Source: Mortierella alpina
Lineage: Eukaryota; Mortierellomycota; Mortierellomycetes; Mortierellales; Mortierellaceae
Reading direction: 5' to 3'
Assembly: GCA_029449245.1 (NCBI GenBank)
Contig: JANATF010000013.1
Coordinates: forward strand, 186,001 to 250,000
DNA: 64,000 nt
Shown: positions 45,911 to 56,925 of the stretch, one piece after another
Layout: every line of letters starts with the position of its first letter
How positions within the stretch are numbered: position 1 is the first letter of the stretch
Made by a program: the position numbers and the translations under genes
Notes under the pieces: generated by a model
Databases searched by the model: none
What the model was told of the DNA's origin: nothing
What the model saw: only the letters and a program-made list of their open reading frames with translations

Positions 45911-47296
45911 ATGGCTCCAACAAACCACCCTGGACTAAACTTTATATCCTTCCACGACATGACCCCTCGCGGCCTCTTCCTTTGGGCTTCGCCGTCGGTT
46001 GAGGACTGCCTGGGATATACACCCGAGGAGCTTGTGGGCACCTCACCCTACGACCTACTTGTCCAGGCCGATATCCCGTCCGGCCAGACAGCCCACGCAG
46101 AGAACCTTCTGAACGACATGGTGGCCTCTCAAGCCCTGGTTCGGTACCGACACAAAGACGGGACGACCATCTTGCCTGCGCTTGGTATTTTCAGCGTCTG
46201 CTACGAGTTTATGGTCCTCTGCGCTATGCTTCTGGATTCGGATTTTACAACTTGTAAGTTGCACCCAAAAATTAACTCCTTGAGGGCCTCCTCACTCCTC
46301 CGGGAGAGCTAATGCCCGTGCGTGCTATGGTTACTGACCCTGTCGTCATTAACCATGGTGGTTCGTTGCGACTCTAGGCAAGACTCGCAAAGTGCATTCT
46401 GCTGCAATGACACGCATCGTACAGTCCAAGCAGGAGGTACGGCGTTTAGGTTTGCCCATCCAAAAAAAAAAAAAAAACCTCACTACCCTTCCATGGCTTT
46501 AATCGTCTATCATTCCTCGATGGTCTTGACACCCATATAGGAATTAGCGCGTATCAAGCGACACCACTCGGCCTTCAAGGCCATGCCTCGGAATGAGTGG
46601 AATCCTCAAGGGCTGGAACCAGAGTTTCGTGTCTGCATGATACTTAATCGGTACTCCCGGACCTTGGGTGTCTTGTATGCCTCACCATCGTGTGAGCACG
46701 TTCTCCACATCGACGCAGAGTCTATTGCTGGGAAGCCATTCCTGTTGTTCATTCGCGCCGATGATCTGGGGGCATTCGTGGAGCAAGTGCAAACGGCCAA
46801 ATCGAGCACTGCCATCCACCATATGCGCTTCTGGTTCCAGTCTCCCGACTGGGTACAAGAGATCCCCTGCGAAGCTGCTTTATTCAGTGCCGCGGATGGT
46901 CTGGTCGTCATCTTGCGACAGTGCAGACCGTTCGTGCGCCGGAGGTTAATAGGCTTTGCAGATTTGTACGAGCGAGTCACCAGCCGAGCCCCAATGAGCC
47001 AGCCTTCCTCCGTGGAGTCGGACAGTGCCCAGTACTTACGCTCGAAGTTGTCGAAACCTGGCTCGGCTGCCAAAGACCGCCACTACCCGGGACGAGGGAA
47101 GGTGTTCAATGCAAGTATCAGCCGTATTATCGAGTTGAACGAGGATGAAGACCGTAAGCCCATGGTGGCTATCTCGGAGGGCCGGCAGAGCCAGGATGAC
47201 GACCCTGCAGCAGTCCAGCTGGAGGATGAGCGGTATTTCCGGCCACACGTTCAACTCCATGAGGATGAAGGTATGATGGAGGAAGAAGAAATGTAA
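45911..47296 (+). CDS. Double-PAS-domain protein
   Basis: Three exons (45911-46253, 46378-46436, 46541-47296) join in phase (1, then 0) to 385 residues. The first PAS domain (about 10-125) has FISFHDMTPRGLFLWAS, CLGYTPEELVGTSPYDLLV and YRHKDGTTILPA. The second (about 155-265) has RVCMILNRYSRTLGVLYAS, HIDAESIAGKPFLLFIRADD and HHMRFWFQS. Both resemble the PAS modules of a fungal family of short PAS proteins related to white-collar-type sensors. No kinase, zinc finger or output domain is attached. The flavin-binding LOV signature (GRNCRFLQ type) is not visible, so light sensing is not supported. The C-terminal 100 residues are charged and acidic (EEEEM end). A role as a protein-protein adaptor is inferred. 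It converges on the second GATA gene, with 439 bp between stops. Confidence 0.88.
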
Positions 47297-47735
47297 TACT
47301 ATTATATTCGTGTATTGTACTTTTTTTTTGTTTTTGCCATCGACTCTGCGCTATATTTTCTTTAATGACTTTGGGATTGGGCTACTTGGAAACAGTGAAA
47401 AAGCAATAGGTATACAGGTATATAAGGACGAGAAGGAAAAAAAAACAGGTGTACAAGAGGGGAAGGTTATGTCTGTGAGTGTCTTTTTTGGAAGGAGAGA
47501 AGGCGATGGTTTTTTGTTCTTTTGGTTTTTTTGTGGGTCGAATGTTGGTGAGCGTGCTGATCACCATCTAAGAGAGAGAGAGAGAGGGATAGAGAAAAGA
47601 GAAAGAAAGAAATATACCATTGATACAAGCAAAGAACAGCAAAAGCAACAAACAAGAAGAGCAATTGAAAATAAGAGTAAAAGGAAGAGAGAGAAGAGAC
47701 AGAGAGAGAGAAAGAGTAGAGAGGTTGTGTGAATT
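47297..47735. other. Convergent 3' intergenic region
   Basis: A and T runs near 47321-47330 and 47440-47450, then a GA-rich stretch (47572-47720) that would be CT-rich in the 3' UTR of the GATA gene. No gene is seen. Confidence 0.55.
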
Positions 47736-50700
47736 CTACTCGATGGCAGCGTAAATGGCCATCGAGGCAGGATTGGGGTGCCAGAACTTGTTGCCGGAGC
47801 CATCGTGGCCGACCATCGACATCGAAGCCGACATACACGTCTCATCCACCTCCGTTTCCTCGCCCTCCTCTGCATCCTCTCGGGATCGTTGCTGATCAAC
47901 AGCAACAGCAGCGGTGGCGGCGGCAGCGGCGCGCTCGTTCTCCTCATGTGCATACATGTACGAGGTCATCATCCGGTGCTGCTGCTCGTTCGTCTGCTGT
48001 GAATGATAAGCGTTCGCACCGTTCATGACAGGAGGCCAGGGATAGCTGCCCGTCCGCTCGTCCTTGACGGGCGGGGACGACAATGAAAGAGACTGGAATC
48101 CACACTCTGTCGTGGGCGTATTGGCCATGGACTGCTGGTGCTGTTGCTGTTGCTGAGCCAAGAGCACATTCATCTGCTGTTGCTGTTGTTGAACCGACAG
48201 CCCCGAGAAGGAGGCGTTCGAGGCCGGCATCCCCAAACGGTGACGGAGCACATGGCATCGGTTCTCAAGAATGTTGAGGAACGTGTGCATCTGCACCGGC
48301 TGCATGTGCTCGACCAACACCTGAAATCGCATATCGTCAAAGATCAGCGACTTTGGCTTTGAGTTCTCCTGGGCTTCCTCTTGTCTGTGATGGACATTGT
48401 GCTGAATGCCATCGGCCATGGCTGTTGGGGGAAGCGAATAAGGAGCCATGGGAGCATGCGACATGGCGGGCGCGACGGTCGAGCCCGTCAGGGGGGAGCA
48501 AAGTGTGCTTGTAGGCGAAAAGGGACCACCGTCACCCATCAACAACGGGGACTCCATCGATCCGTGCATATCCTCTGGAAGGAAGCTGGGTGCAGTGTGG
48601 TTGTACTGGCCATAGGCGACGGTCTCAGCACTGGAGGCATTGGCGATGGGATGCTGCTGGCCCATCATCAACGTGTTCGACATGTCATTCATGGGGTGGA
48701 ATGCCTGCCACTCAACCGAGTGGGCAGCGGTGGTGGGGTGTCCTACAAGTCCAGTAGGCACGCCTCCCATGTATGCATCGGTGTGAATGGGACCAGTGAA
48801 CGAACGGGTCTGGCGGTGTCTTGAGGCCGCCTTGTGGCTCTTGCTGCCGCTGCTGTTGCTGCGCTTCACACGAGCGGCGCCTTCGAGCTTGGACATGACC
48901 GGGCTGCCATTTCTCACTGCGTCCCCTGTAGAAGAAGCATCCTGTTGAACGGTTGCTGCCAGCTCAACGCTCTGTTGTTCAGGTGCTGCCTCGGAGGAGG
49001 GGACATCGCTCACTTTCTTGTCTTGTGCCGATTCTGTGGATGCTTGCTCGATCGTCTCGGTCTCATCACCCTTGACGCTTCCAGAAGGCGACAGGACTGG
49101 AGAGGAGGAGGTAGGTGAAGAGGTAGAGTCCTTCTTGGGCGGCGAGAGGGTATATGGTGAAGAGTTCTCGCGTTGCTGACTTTGACTGAGCGATGGCTTG
49201 TGGCGGATGTGAAGTGGGCGATGGCCGTTATATTGCTTGTAGTACAAACCGCAGGCGTTGCAAAGCGAATGTTTGCGGTCGAGCGTGCGCCGCCAGAGGG
49301 GGGTCTGTGTCACCTTGCAGTTGAAACATTCCAGGGCGCGTGGGGGGCGTGAGCTCGCCTTCTTGGTCTTGGTCACTTTACCGCTGGGCTTTTGGGTTGC
49401 CGCGGCGAGAGCCCAAGCTTGGGAGGGAATCGAGGCATGGTTGTTTCCTTTGAACTGGGGTCCAGCATTACCGACCATGTTCACATCTGGGCTGGAGGAG
49501 GAGGTACTCGAATTCCCTGTCAGCGCAGCAGCGAGGCTAGGGTCCTCCATCGGCGAGAAATTCTCAGCCATCATCTGGCTGTGTGACATATTCTCGATCG
49601 CATACTCGCCGAACGGATCCTCGTCATTCATGACCTGCTGGTAGCGGTTGAACTGTGCCTGCAGCATGATCTGGCTCTGATACTGCTGTTGATGGTGCAT
49701 TGAATGCGACTGTGCGCCTTGAGGTGGGTGCGGCTGTGAGTCTGACTGTGGTTGCTGATGTTGTTGTTGTTGCTGCTGCTGCATGTTCGAGTCGTGCAGG
49801 GAATTGTGATGGGTTTGGGCAACAGCGTTGGGATGTTGTTCCCATGAAGGAAGGTTGGAGCTGTAGACAGAAGTGGAAGTGGAAGCTGATGAAAAGAAGG
49901 GAGCGTGCGATGGTTGTTGCTGCTGCTGCTGCTGTTGCTGCGATGGTGGTGAAGGCTGGCACTGTTGATGCTGCTGTTGTGGCTGTGGCTGCGGATGTGA
50001 AAATGCGGCATTGAGGTTACGCGAATCTAATACAACGAGGTTTTATAATGTGTCCAAGGAAAGAAATGGGGTTGTTAGACCGTTGTGCAGCTCAGCATGA
50101 GTTCTAAGGTTACGACGGTGTGCATGGGGTGCATGGGGTGCATGGAGTTCCCAAATGAAGCTAGTTTCTACGCTTGCCCCATTGATAGACAAACGCATGC
50201 AAAAGAACAGGCACTCGCATTGAGGAGATGCTCATTGTCGAGCGTGAAAATCAAGGGGGGAGCGACAGCACACTCAATTGTCTTGAGGGCGTATCGATCG
50301 CAGACACACACACGCACACGTACACACACTGATGCGCATGTGCATGGAACGATGAGGTTGTGAAATGTATGACACTACGGGCTTCAGGGTGTCTGCGTGC
50401 GACTAAAGCAAAGTCATGTCATAATAGTATGGACATGACATGAACGAACAAAAAGTAGGAGGCCAGGAAGGAAAGGAGAGAGACCCAGTATGTCGGTGGT
50501 GGTTGGGAAAAAAGGAGAACAAACAAGAACAGGCAGGCAAGTTACCAAAATAAAGACGGATCAGTATTTGTGGTGAGCAAAGAGAGGGGCCCGGGAAGGG
50601 AGCAGGGGGGACCTGTGTGCGTCCGAAAAAAGACCGAAGGTGCATGGCCTGAGGGGAACCATCAAGGTTGCAGTAGCCATCATTAAGAGAAGGATAAACA

Positions 50701-52317
50701 ATTGAAGGGAAAAGAAAAGGAAGGGGCCATGGCTTTAAAGGGGACGTGAGGTCGCGGCAATCGAGACCATTGGCTGAGTGGGTAACTTGGGAGAGGAGTC
50801 AAGGGTGCGCTGGGAACCGGACGGAAAGTTGGAGGTGTGAAAAACGGCGACCGATAGGACGGTAAGACAGCCAGAACAGAAGCCGGAGAGACGGTAGAAG
50901 GGACATTATAGGATAAAAGGAAAGGAGACAGGGAAAGTGGGAGCCAAGAACACGACGCGTTCTAACCATCATGATACACATATTCAGCCCCACCTATCGC
51001 GTCTTTACGATGCACTACGTGTGTTCTAGGCTACACCAGTAACCACCGTAGAACAGAACGAGGGCAGCACATGTACTGTATCGTCAAGAAGGAGACAAGG
51101 TACAAAGCGCAAGGAACAAGAGTGTGGATGCCAACTGACGCAGTAGATTTTTGCTGACGAAAGAGAGGGGAGGGACAAAAGAGTCGCGAGAGCATGCGCG
51201 TGTGTGTGCGCGTGCACAAGTCGGGATAAAAGAGGCTTTGTGTGCAATGCACGACCAGGTCCTTGACGGGCATATTTGCGCATACAGACGCAAGACATGC
51301 AGAGTCCACAGGCACACACATGCACACAGACGCACAAGCTGACAGAACAGCCTTAAAGGTAAGGGAAAAATAATACGCATGATGATGACAAGACGATTTC
51401 GCAGCAAAGGTCTGTGTTCAAATGGATGCAACATGTGCCAGTTCACTGTGCGGTTTGTTTCTGGGTGACATGACCTTTTCCCACTCTTTGGTTCTTATTT
51501 TTTTTCCCGCGTCAAGGGAGAAGGAATACGATGCACGGTATGATACACAAAACACAGAGAAGTAAGGGGAACAGCAATGTGAGGTTTCCAGTAGACAAAG
51601 ACGCACATGCATGTCGTCCTTTTTCTTTGTGGAGGGAAGATGAGAGAGTGTTCAAGCCCAATGGAGGTGCAGGGTTGGAGGGGGAAGATGAGGGAGGAGC
51701 GGACAGTAACAGAAACAAACAAACAACAAAAAAAAACAACAAACGTGTTTCCTTCTTTTCCCGTGTGCTCTATTCGCACTTTGTGCCCTTGTGAGTCGTA
51801 CCAAGATCATGGCATGACCTTGGTGTGCGGTGTGCTTACCTGCAAAGGTGCGGAGGATGCCGTTGCCGTTCGTCGTCTCAATGTCTCTCGCAGCCATGTT
51901 CTGCATGATCAGGCTTCGCGATTGACTGAGCATTTGCTGCTGGATCAATTGCTCGGGACTTGGCTGCTCGAGCCCAATGGGGAGCTCGACGCCGCTGAAC
52001 TGTCTTGTGGACCAGGAGGCTGCCACGGCTGCAGCTACTGAAGGATCAAGTTGATCAAGTTTGATACCATATTCTTGAGCCGAAAGAGAAGGCATTGAAT
52101 CTGTGGTGTTCATGGAAGTAGAAGGCTGCGGTGTTGGTACTGTTGCTGAGGAGGATGCGGTATTGGGGCCGAGAGACGATTGAGATGCAGGAGGAGTGTT
52201 ACTTTGATTGCCGCTGTTGCTATTATAGATGGTATTGCTACTGTGATCTTGCGGCTGTGGGTGTGGCTGGTTGGAGGAGTCGTATGCGGATGGCACGATC
52301 AATGAGGCAGAGTCCAT
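47736..52317 (-). CDS. Single-finger GATA transcription factor, polyQ-rich
   Basis: Exons 51840-52317 and 47736-50026 join in phase 1 to 922 residues across a 1,813-nt intron. The finger is CFNC-X18-CNAC with [18 protein letters not shown], almost identical to finger 1 of the other GATA gene in this window. A canonical 17-residue finger is not present. The N-terminal exon has a distinct conserved-looking segment around [19 protein letters not shown] and ends GNGILRTFA; exon 2 continues DSRNLNAAF, so the joint looks like one ordered unit. Gln/His-rich stretches and Ser/Pro regions follow. Near the C terminus a motif with [20 protein letters not shown] matches the tail of the paralogue. An in-frame stop lies just upstream of ATG 52317, which fixes the start unless a 5' exon is spliced differently. 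Exon 2 on its own could begin at ATG 49784. Confidence 0.9.
50027..51839 (-). other. 1.8 kb intron of the single-finger GATA gene
   Basis: The donor is GTAAGC at 51839 and the acceptor TATTAG at 50027. It is the longest intron in the window. It contains GTGCATGGG repeats (50120-50148) and CA/TG-rich DNA (50300-50335, 51190-51330), but no supported gene on either strand. It may house an internal promoter for a shorter product from ATG 49784. Confidence 0.7.
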
Positions 52318-54071
52318 GGAGTAGAGTTGCAATCACCGAATCTGTTTGGCAGCGATGAGAGGCGTGTCAAGAAGGGCGGGTTAATGGCACGAATGGGGGA
52401 CCCAAGAAACACAAAAGTGACTTGTGGGAAAAGAAACAACAGAGAACGACGCGCTCATGTTGCGGGGTCGTGGTGTTCAGTAAGTGCTCTTCGTGTGTGT
52501 GCTTAGCAGTTGACGCTGAGGTGACACTGCTTGGTGTTTGCCAGAGACAGACACCGCCTACAAGAACACACAGTACAAAAAAATGGAGGGAAAGGCTCAG
52601 GGCAGGGACTCTTTTTTTTTGCCTGCTGGGGTTGAAAGGGACGTGTAGCTGCGACGTGTAGGGTGCGCCATGCGGACTAGACTGAAAAAAAAGTATCACT
52701 TGCGGAGAAAACCTCTGCAAATGGCAGGGCCAGGATGCAGAGAGAAAAGAGAGCCAAGCACAGTCAAAGCGAGGACCAGAGCGCGCTTGTGGCGAGCGGA
52801 GAATAGAAAATTGAGAAAGAGGAGGCACGACCCAAAAAAACACAACACAAACACACACACGCCCAGCTAAAAATTGTAAACACAGGAGACGGCCGGTACA
52901 TGTCGGTTTGATACGTGTGCCAGACCTCAAGCATCGGAAGAAAAGAATAAGGGGCTGTGGATGCTCGCCCCAAGAAACCCGGGTAGCACAAGAGTAGCCT
53001 GAAATCCATGTGGTATGGAGAGGGTCGTTGGATACCTTTTGGGCTTGTGTATCGAGGATGTACCGCAATTGGGAGTCAACGAAGTAGATCGTCAACGGTG
53101 ATGAAGTGTCAGGGAGATGATGAGGGGCAGGTAGTCTTTGAAAAAGGGGTGTTGTATGTATAATCGGAATGTCTGTCGAGGAGGAGGAAGGTTGCGTGTG
53201 GAGGCAGTGTCGCGTGAGTGTAGGTACAAGGCCAGGCAAATTGCTGCGGGTGGAGGTGGGTGTTTGGTCCAAGACGGGTGCGCGATATACAATGGAAGGC
53301 TGAGTGTTGATGCTCACTAAGGTTGTGGATGAAGGCGGCAAGTGCTGTGCGTGTGCGTTCTTAAAGTAAGAGAGATAGAGACTGGTGAGAGGTGACGATG
53401 AGGAAGCTAGTAGAGGTGCGAAAAGCAGGAAAAGTAAAAAAAGAGTGGGAACCGATTATTTTCCGTGCGCTTTTATACAGCAAACAGCCCTCCCAAGGAC
53501 ATAGCAATGGAGGACCGAGGCCCAGTGCCCCTTCCTTATAGTATTGAATAGCCAGGACAACTGTATTTAAACCACAGAGTGTACAGTATTCAGGGCAATG
53601 GGGGTCTGCTTGGCCAGAGTGCATGTGTATGAGAATGGCAATGATGGACACACAATAGTCCTACCCTCCACCCCTCGTTTTTTCGAGTACATTATTCTAT
53701 CGGCCTGAATACCAACTCAATTTGATATATAACTGCAAGCCTGACTGACTTGCCGAAGCTCACCTCTTTACTCAATCGGACGGAAGGTCCTCATTCCCCC
53801 TTATGGTCGTCAAGTTCGTGTTACCATGCACCTTCAATTGTCTTTATTCACTTTTTTTTCTAGTCAACTACTCTGTCTCCATTACAATGGTGGAGGTCAA
53901 ATTGTCGTGAGGCTCAGTCAAAATCATTGTAAAAAAAATGTTAGCATGCAATAATAGCAAAAGTTCTCAGCACCATTGGACCGTTCGCTCACCTCTGCTC
54001 TATGCTCAGCCAAATTTGAGCGACTAGTTGGAGGATCGCAGTCTGCCTCACGTTTGACGTTGACCTTCACA

Positions 54072-54311
54072 ATGAGCACTCCACAAAAAAAGCACATATT
54101 GTATTTTAGAGAGTTACCACAGGTGCAAGCAAAGTTGCTACGTAGTAATGGAGAATGTCGTCTTTTGAACCAGCGAGGAGCTGAATTCTCCGCTTGGCCT
54201 CAAGATCTTCACCACGATAGTATCATCCGAGAGCGGTTTGGTGGTCTTGGTGTGTACACTTGGTCAGATAAAGATGCAGTTACTTTGAAGGGTTCCCTCG
54301 AGCTGGCCTGA
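54072..54311 (+). CDS. Doubtful 79-aa reading frame
   Basis: An unspliced frame from the ATG at 54072 (MSTPQKKHILYFRELPQVQ) to the stop at 54309-54311, ending WSDKDAVTLKGSLELA. Its amino-acid make-up is more protein-like than that of neighbouring frames, and the frame stays open upstream to about 53976. Not recognised. It may be a fragment of a decayed gene or chance. Confidence 0.25.
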   Translation: MSTPQKKHILYFRELPQVQAKLLRSNGECRLLNQRGAEFSAWPQDLHHDSIIRERFGGLGVYTWSDKDAVTLKGSLELA

Positions 54312-55317
54312 TCGAACATTCGGAGGTACCCTACAGTCAGGCTGCGTCGCCATCTGAACGGCGTTTGAAATGTTCACAAGGAGGAGATCAACCCCTGGAG
54401 AGACGGAACAAAAAAAATCTGATAAGCAAAGCGCCAACAAAAAAAAAAAAAAGAAAGAATCTGATATCCGAAGACGACCAGGCGCGCTTTGGTCGTGTTG
54501 CCTGCAGCAGGTAAAACCTTATGGAGTAGGCCGAGAAAAGGGTTCTGGAACCCATGATCTCGAATCAGTCCGGGTGCATTGCAGGATGCAGTCGCTGCGT
54601 CGCTCATTGCTGCCGCTAAGACCCTTTTACATGGCTTCGAAATTCAAGCGCAAGACGAGATCTTGCTGTCACCAGGGCTTTCGAGAAGAGAGCTCGCACG
54701 CCTTACTCGCCACGACGAATGATCTTTCATTAAAAAACCACCACCACCAGATCATTTTACGTCTCGGATGAGTGCCGCCGATAAAGTCGCCCCGACTTGC
54801 AGCGTTCCTGAATCTCGGAAAAAGGAGCCGACACAGGCAAGGCTTTCTCGCGGCCAACTGTGGTCAAGGGATTCCTTAACTGCGATCAACAATGCCGACC
54901 CGCGCGGTCAGGCAACTGATAGCATATCCAGCAGTTCTTTTTTCCATCAAAAAAAGACTATAAACGTGTATCGGGTAGTTTTGTGCATTGGGCGATGTAT
55001 CTGAGCGGAAGTCTACAGCCTCATGCATATGTTATCACTAGAAGACATGAGCGGATACGAGTGCAATACATCTGTGGCAATGTCCGTATTTCGCGTTGGG
55101 GTAGACTGGTACAAATGCTTTTGAACAAAAATATGAAGCACTAGGGTGTTCGTGATGCATTAGGTCATGCCATGCCATTCTTTTACTCGATGTCGTATCC
55201 CACTCTCACAACTGCAGGAGTCTCAACATTTTTAGGAGCTCGGATCGCTTGACTCTGCACTTGCAACTCGCAGAAACGAGGCTAAGCAGTGCACTTGGAC
55301 AGGCTTGTGTAAGTTGA

Positions 55318-55340
55318 GGGGGGGGGGGGGGGGGGGGGGG
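55318..55340. repeat. Poly-G tract
   Basis: Twenty-three G in a row on the plus strand, followed by CAGGGCGAGG. It lies in gene-poor DNA. Confidence 0.95.
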
Positions 55341-56724
55341 CAGGGCGAGGTGTGCTCTGCTAGCGAACCGGGAGCGTGAATTAACCTTGGCCACGGATGA
55401 TGTGGAAAGTTCGGAGTCATCGAACCTCTTTTGGACATGAAGCAAGAAAAATTGGACCATCGATTTTTTGTTTGTACATGCCATCTGGTACCACCTATGC
55501 ATGAGGACATACTAGCCCACAGGCCTTAGATGGAGGAGTTATGATTTAGAACCGAGCAGCGCCCATGGCAGAGTCAGATCACAAGCTGTCGGAGTGCATT
55601 ACTGCAAGCATGAATCAACCCAGACGGCAGTTGGGAAAACGGAGAACACGAGTACACACAGTACACTGCAGCGGCAGTAAGCTACAGGGCGCAATTGTCG
55701 CGGAATTGCCCAAGAACACTAAACAATCGCTCCAGGAAGGGAAGGCTAGATCCGAGATGGGCATTGAGAGATAACTGTATGGCTGGGGTCTACAATCTGA
55801 TTAGGTCTAATCTGATTCTCGGTTTCTTCTCACAGAGGCCTCCAAGTTGCTGGTGCACCTTGCCCGATGCGCCTTGTCGTCAGCATATCAACCCATCTAA
55901 CAAGCGCTCACACGGGGGGAGGAGAATACATTCTTCCGTAATGTTCTCTTTTTTTTTTACCAGTCAACCGTAGCATTCTATCGCACAATAGTCGCGCGTT
56001 GTCCATGCAATGCAAACCTGAAGGTATGAAAAAGCGCGCATTGTTTTCCTCTACGACAGTCAGCGGATGATCAGACCTTCGGATAAACGCCCTAAGCGGG
56101 TGGAGGTCTAGGGTAAGCAAAGGAAGGCATATGATAAAACACTGGTGCCCCAAGTTGACGTCGTTCATACAATAATTATTAGTGGACCCTGGTTCTGTAG
56201 CAAGGCATGAAGTGGCGAGTGGTCGTCGAGATGAGACGGGATCATACGTTCGATGGCATCATATATTTCAATCATGTTTGTCGCCATTGGAAGTCGCGAA
56301 AATGGCCTAAACAAACTGATCATCTACTTTCAATTTCCTGTCATGTCGTATACGCTCTGCATCATCTTTGTGTGTTACGCCAATGGTGAAAAGCACCCTC
56401 ATGGAAAACTAAAGGATGAAAGCATGTGGTGTGGTTTATGCTTGAGTGGGAGATGACTGTGTTCTTGCTAACACCTGCATCGGATTTGGTCTGTTCGTTG
56501 TCCCCTGCTTTTCATACTTCCCCCATGCCTTGGGAGGCAATCCTTAGGAACTCACCAATGCATGTATGCCGCTACCTCTCCACCTCTTGCCCGCTTTTCA
56601 AATGTGCTCAGTACTGTTACATATTTGCTCCTCGAGGCAGTGCCAGATGACAAATTTTTTCGATCCAATGAGCAGGAGAGTGCATTCAGCTGCTGCACAC
56701 TTCAGCTCAGATAAATTGCCTGCC

Positions 56725-56925
56725 TATATAAAACTGCTCTCATAGCGACTCTAGTCCAACAGAATGTGTCGTTCGTTCCTCCTCGGCTGCTGTGCAGTAC
56801 CAATCATATTGACCGCGGACACGTCGTTGGATATTCACTGTCCGACCCTTCCCCGTGTGATGAGTGTCGCGTCGTTTTCCTCCTTTTCAGAAATGCAATC
56901 TACAAGAAAAAAAAAAGTGTAGAAG
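56725..56925 (+). other. TATA-like box followed by a possible 53-aa secreted peptide
   Basis: TATATAAAA at 56725-56733 is followed 31 bp later by an ATG at 56764. The frame encodes 53 residues: a hydrophobic, signal-like start (MCRSFLLGCCAVPIILTA) and a basic end (RKKKKV). Nothing else supports a gene, and the leader would be unusually short. It is reported as a candidate only. Confidence 0.2.

Noticed and set aside
52367-53341. Long minus-strand frame (324 codons) upstream of the single-finger GATA gene
   Set aside because: It has no ATG, and it cannot be spliced in frame onto the GATA exon because an in-frame stop with no intervening AG lies just before ATG 52317. It is probably promoter or leader DNA.
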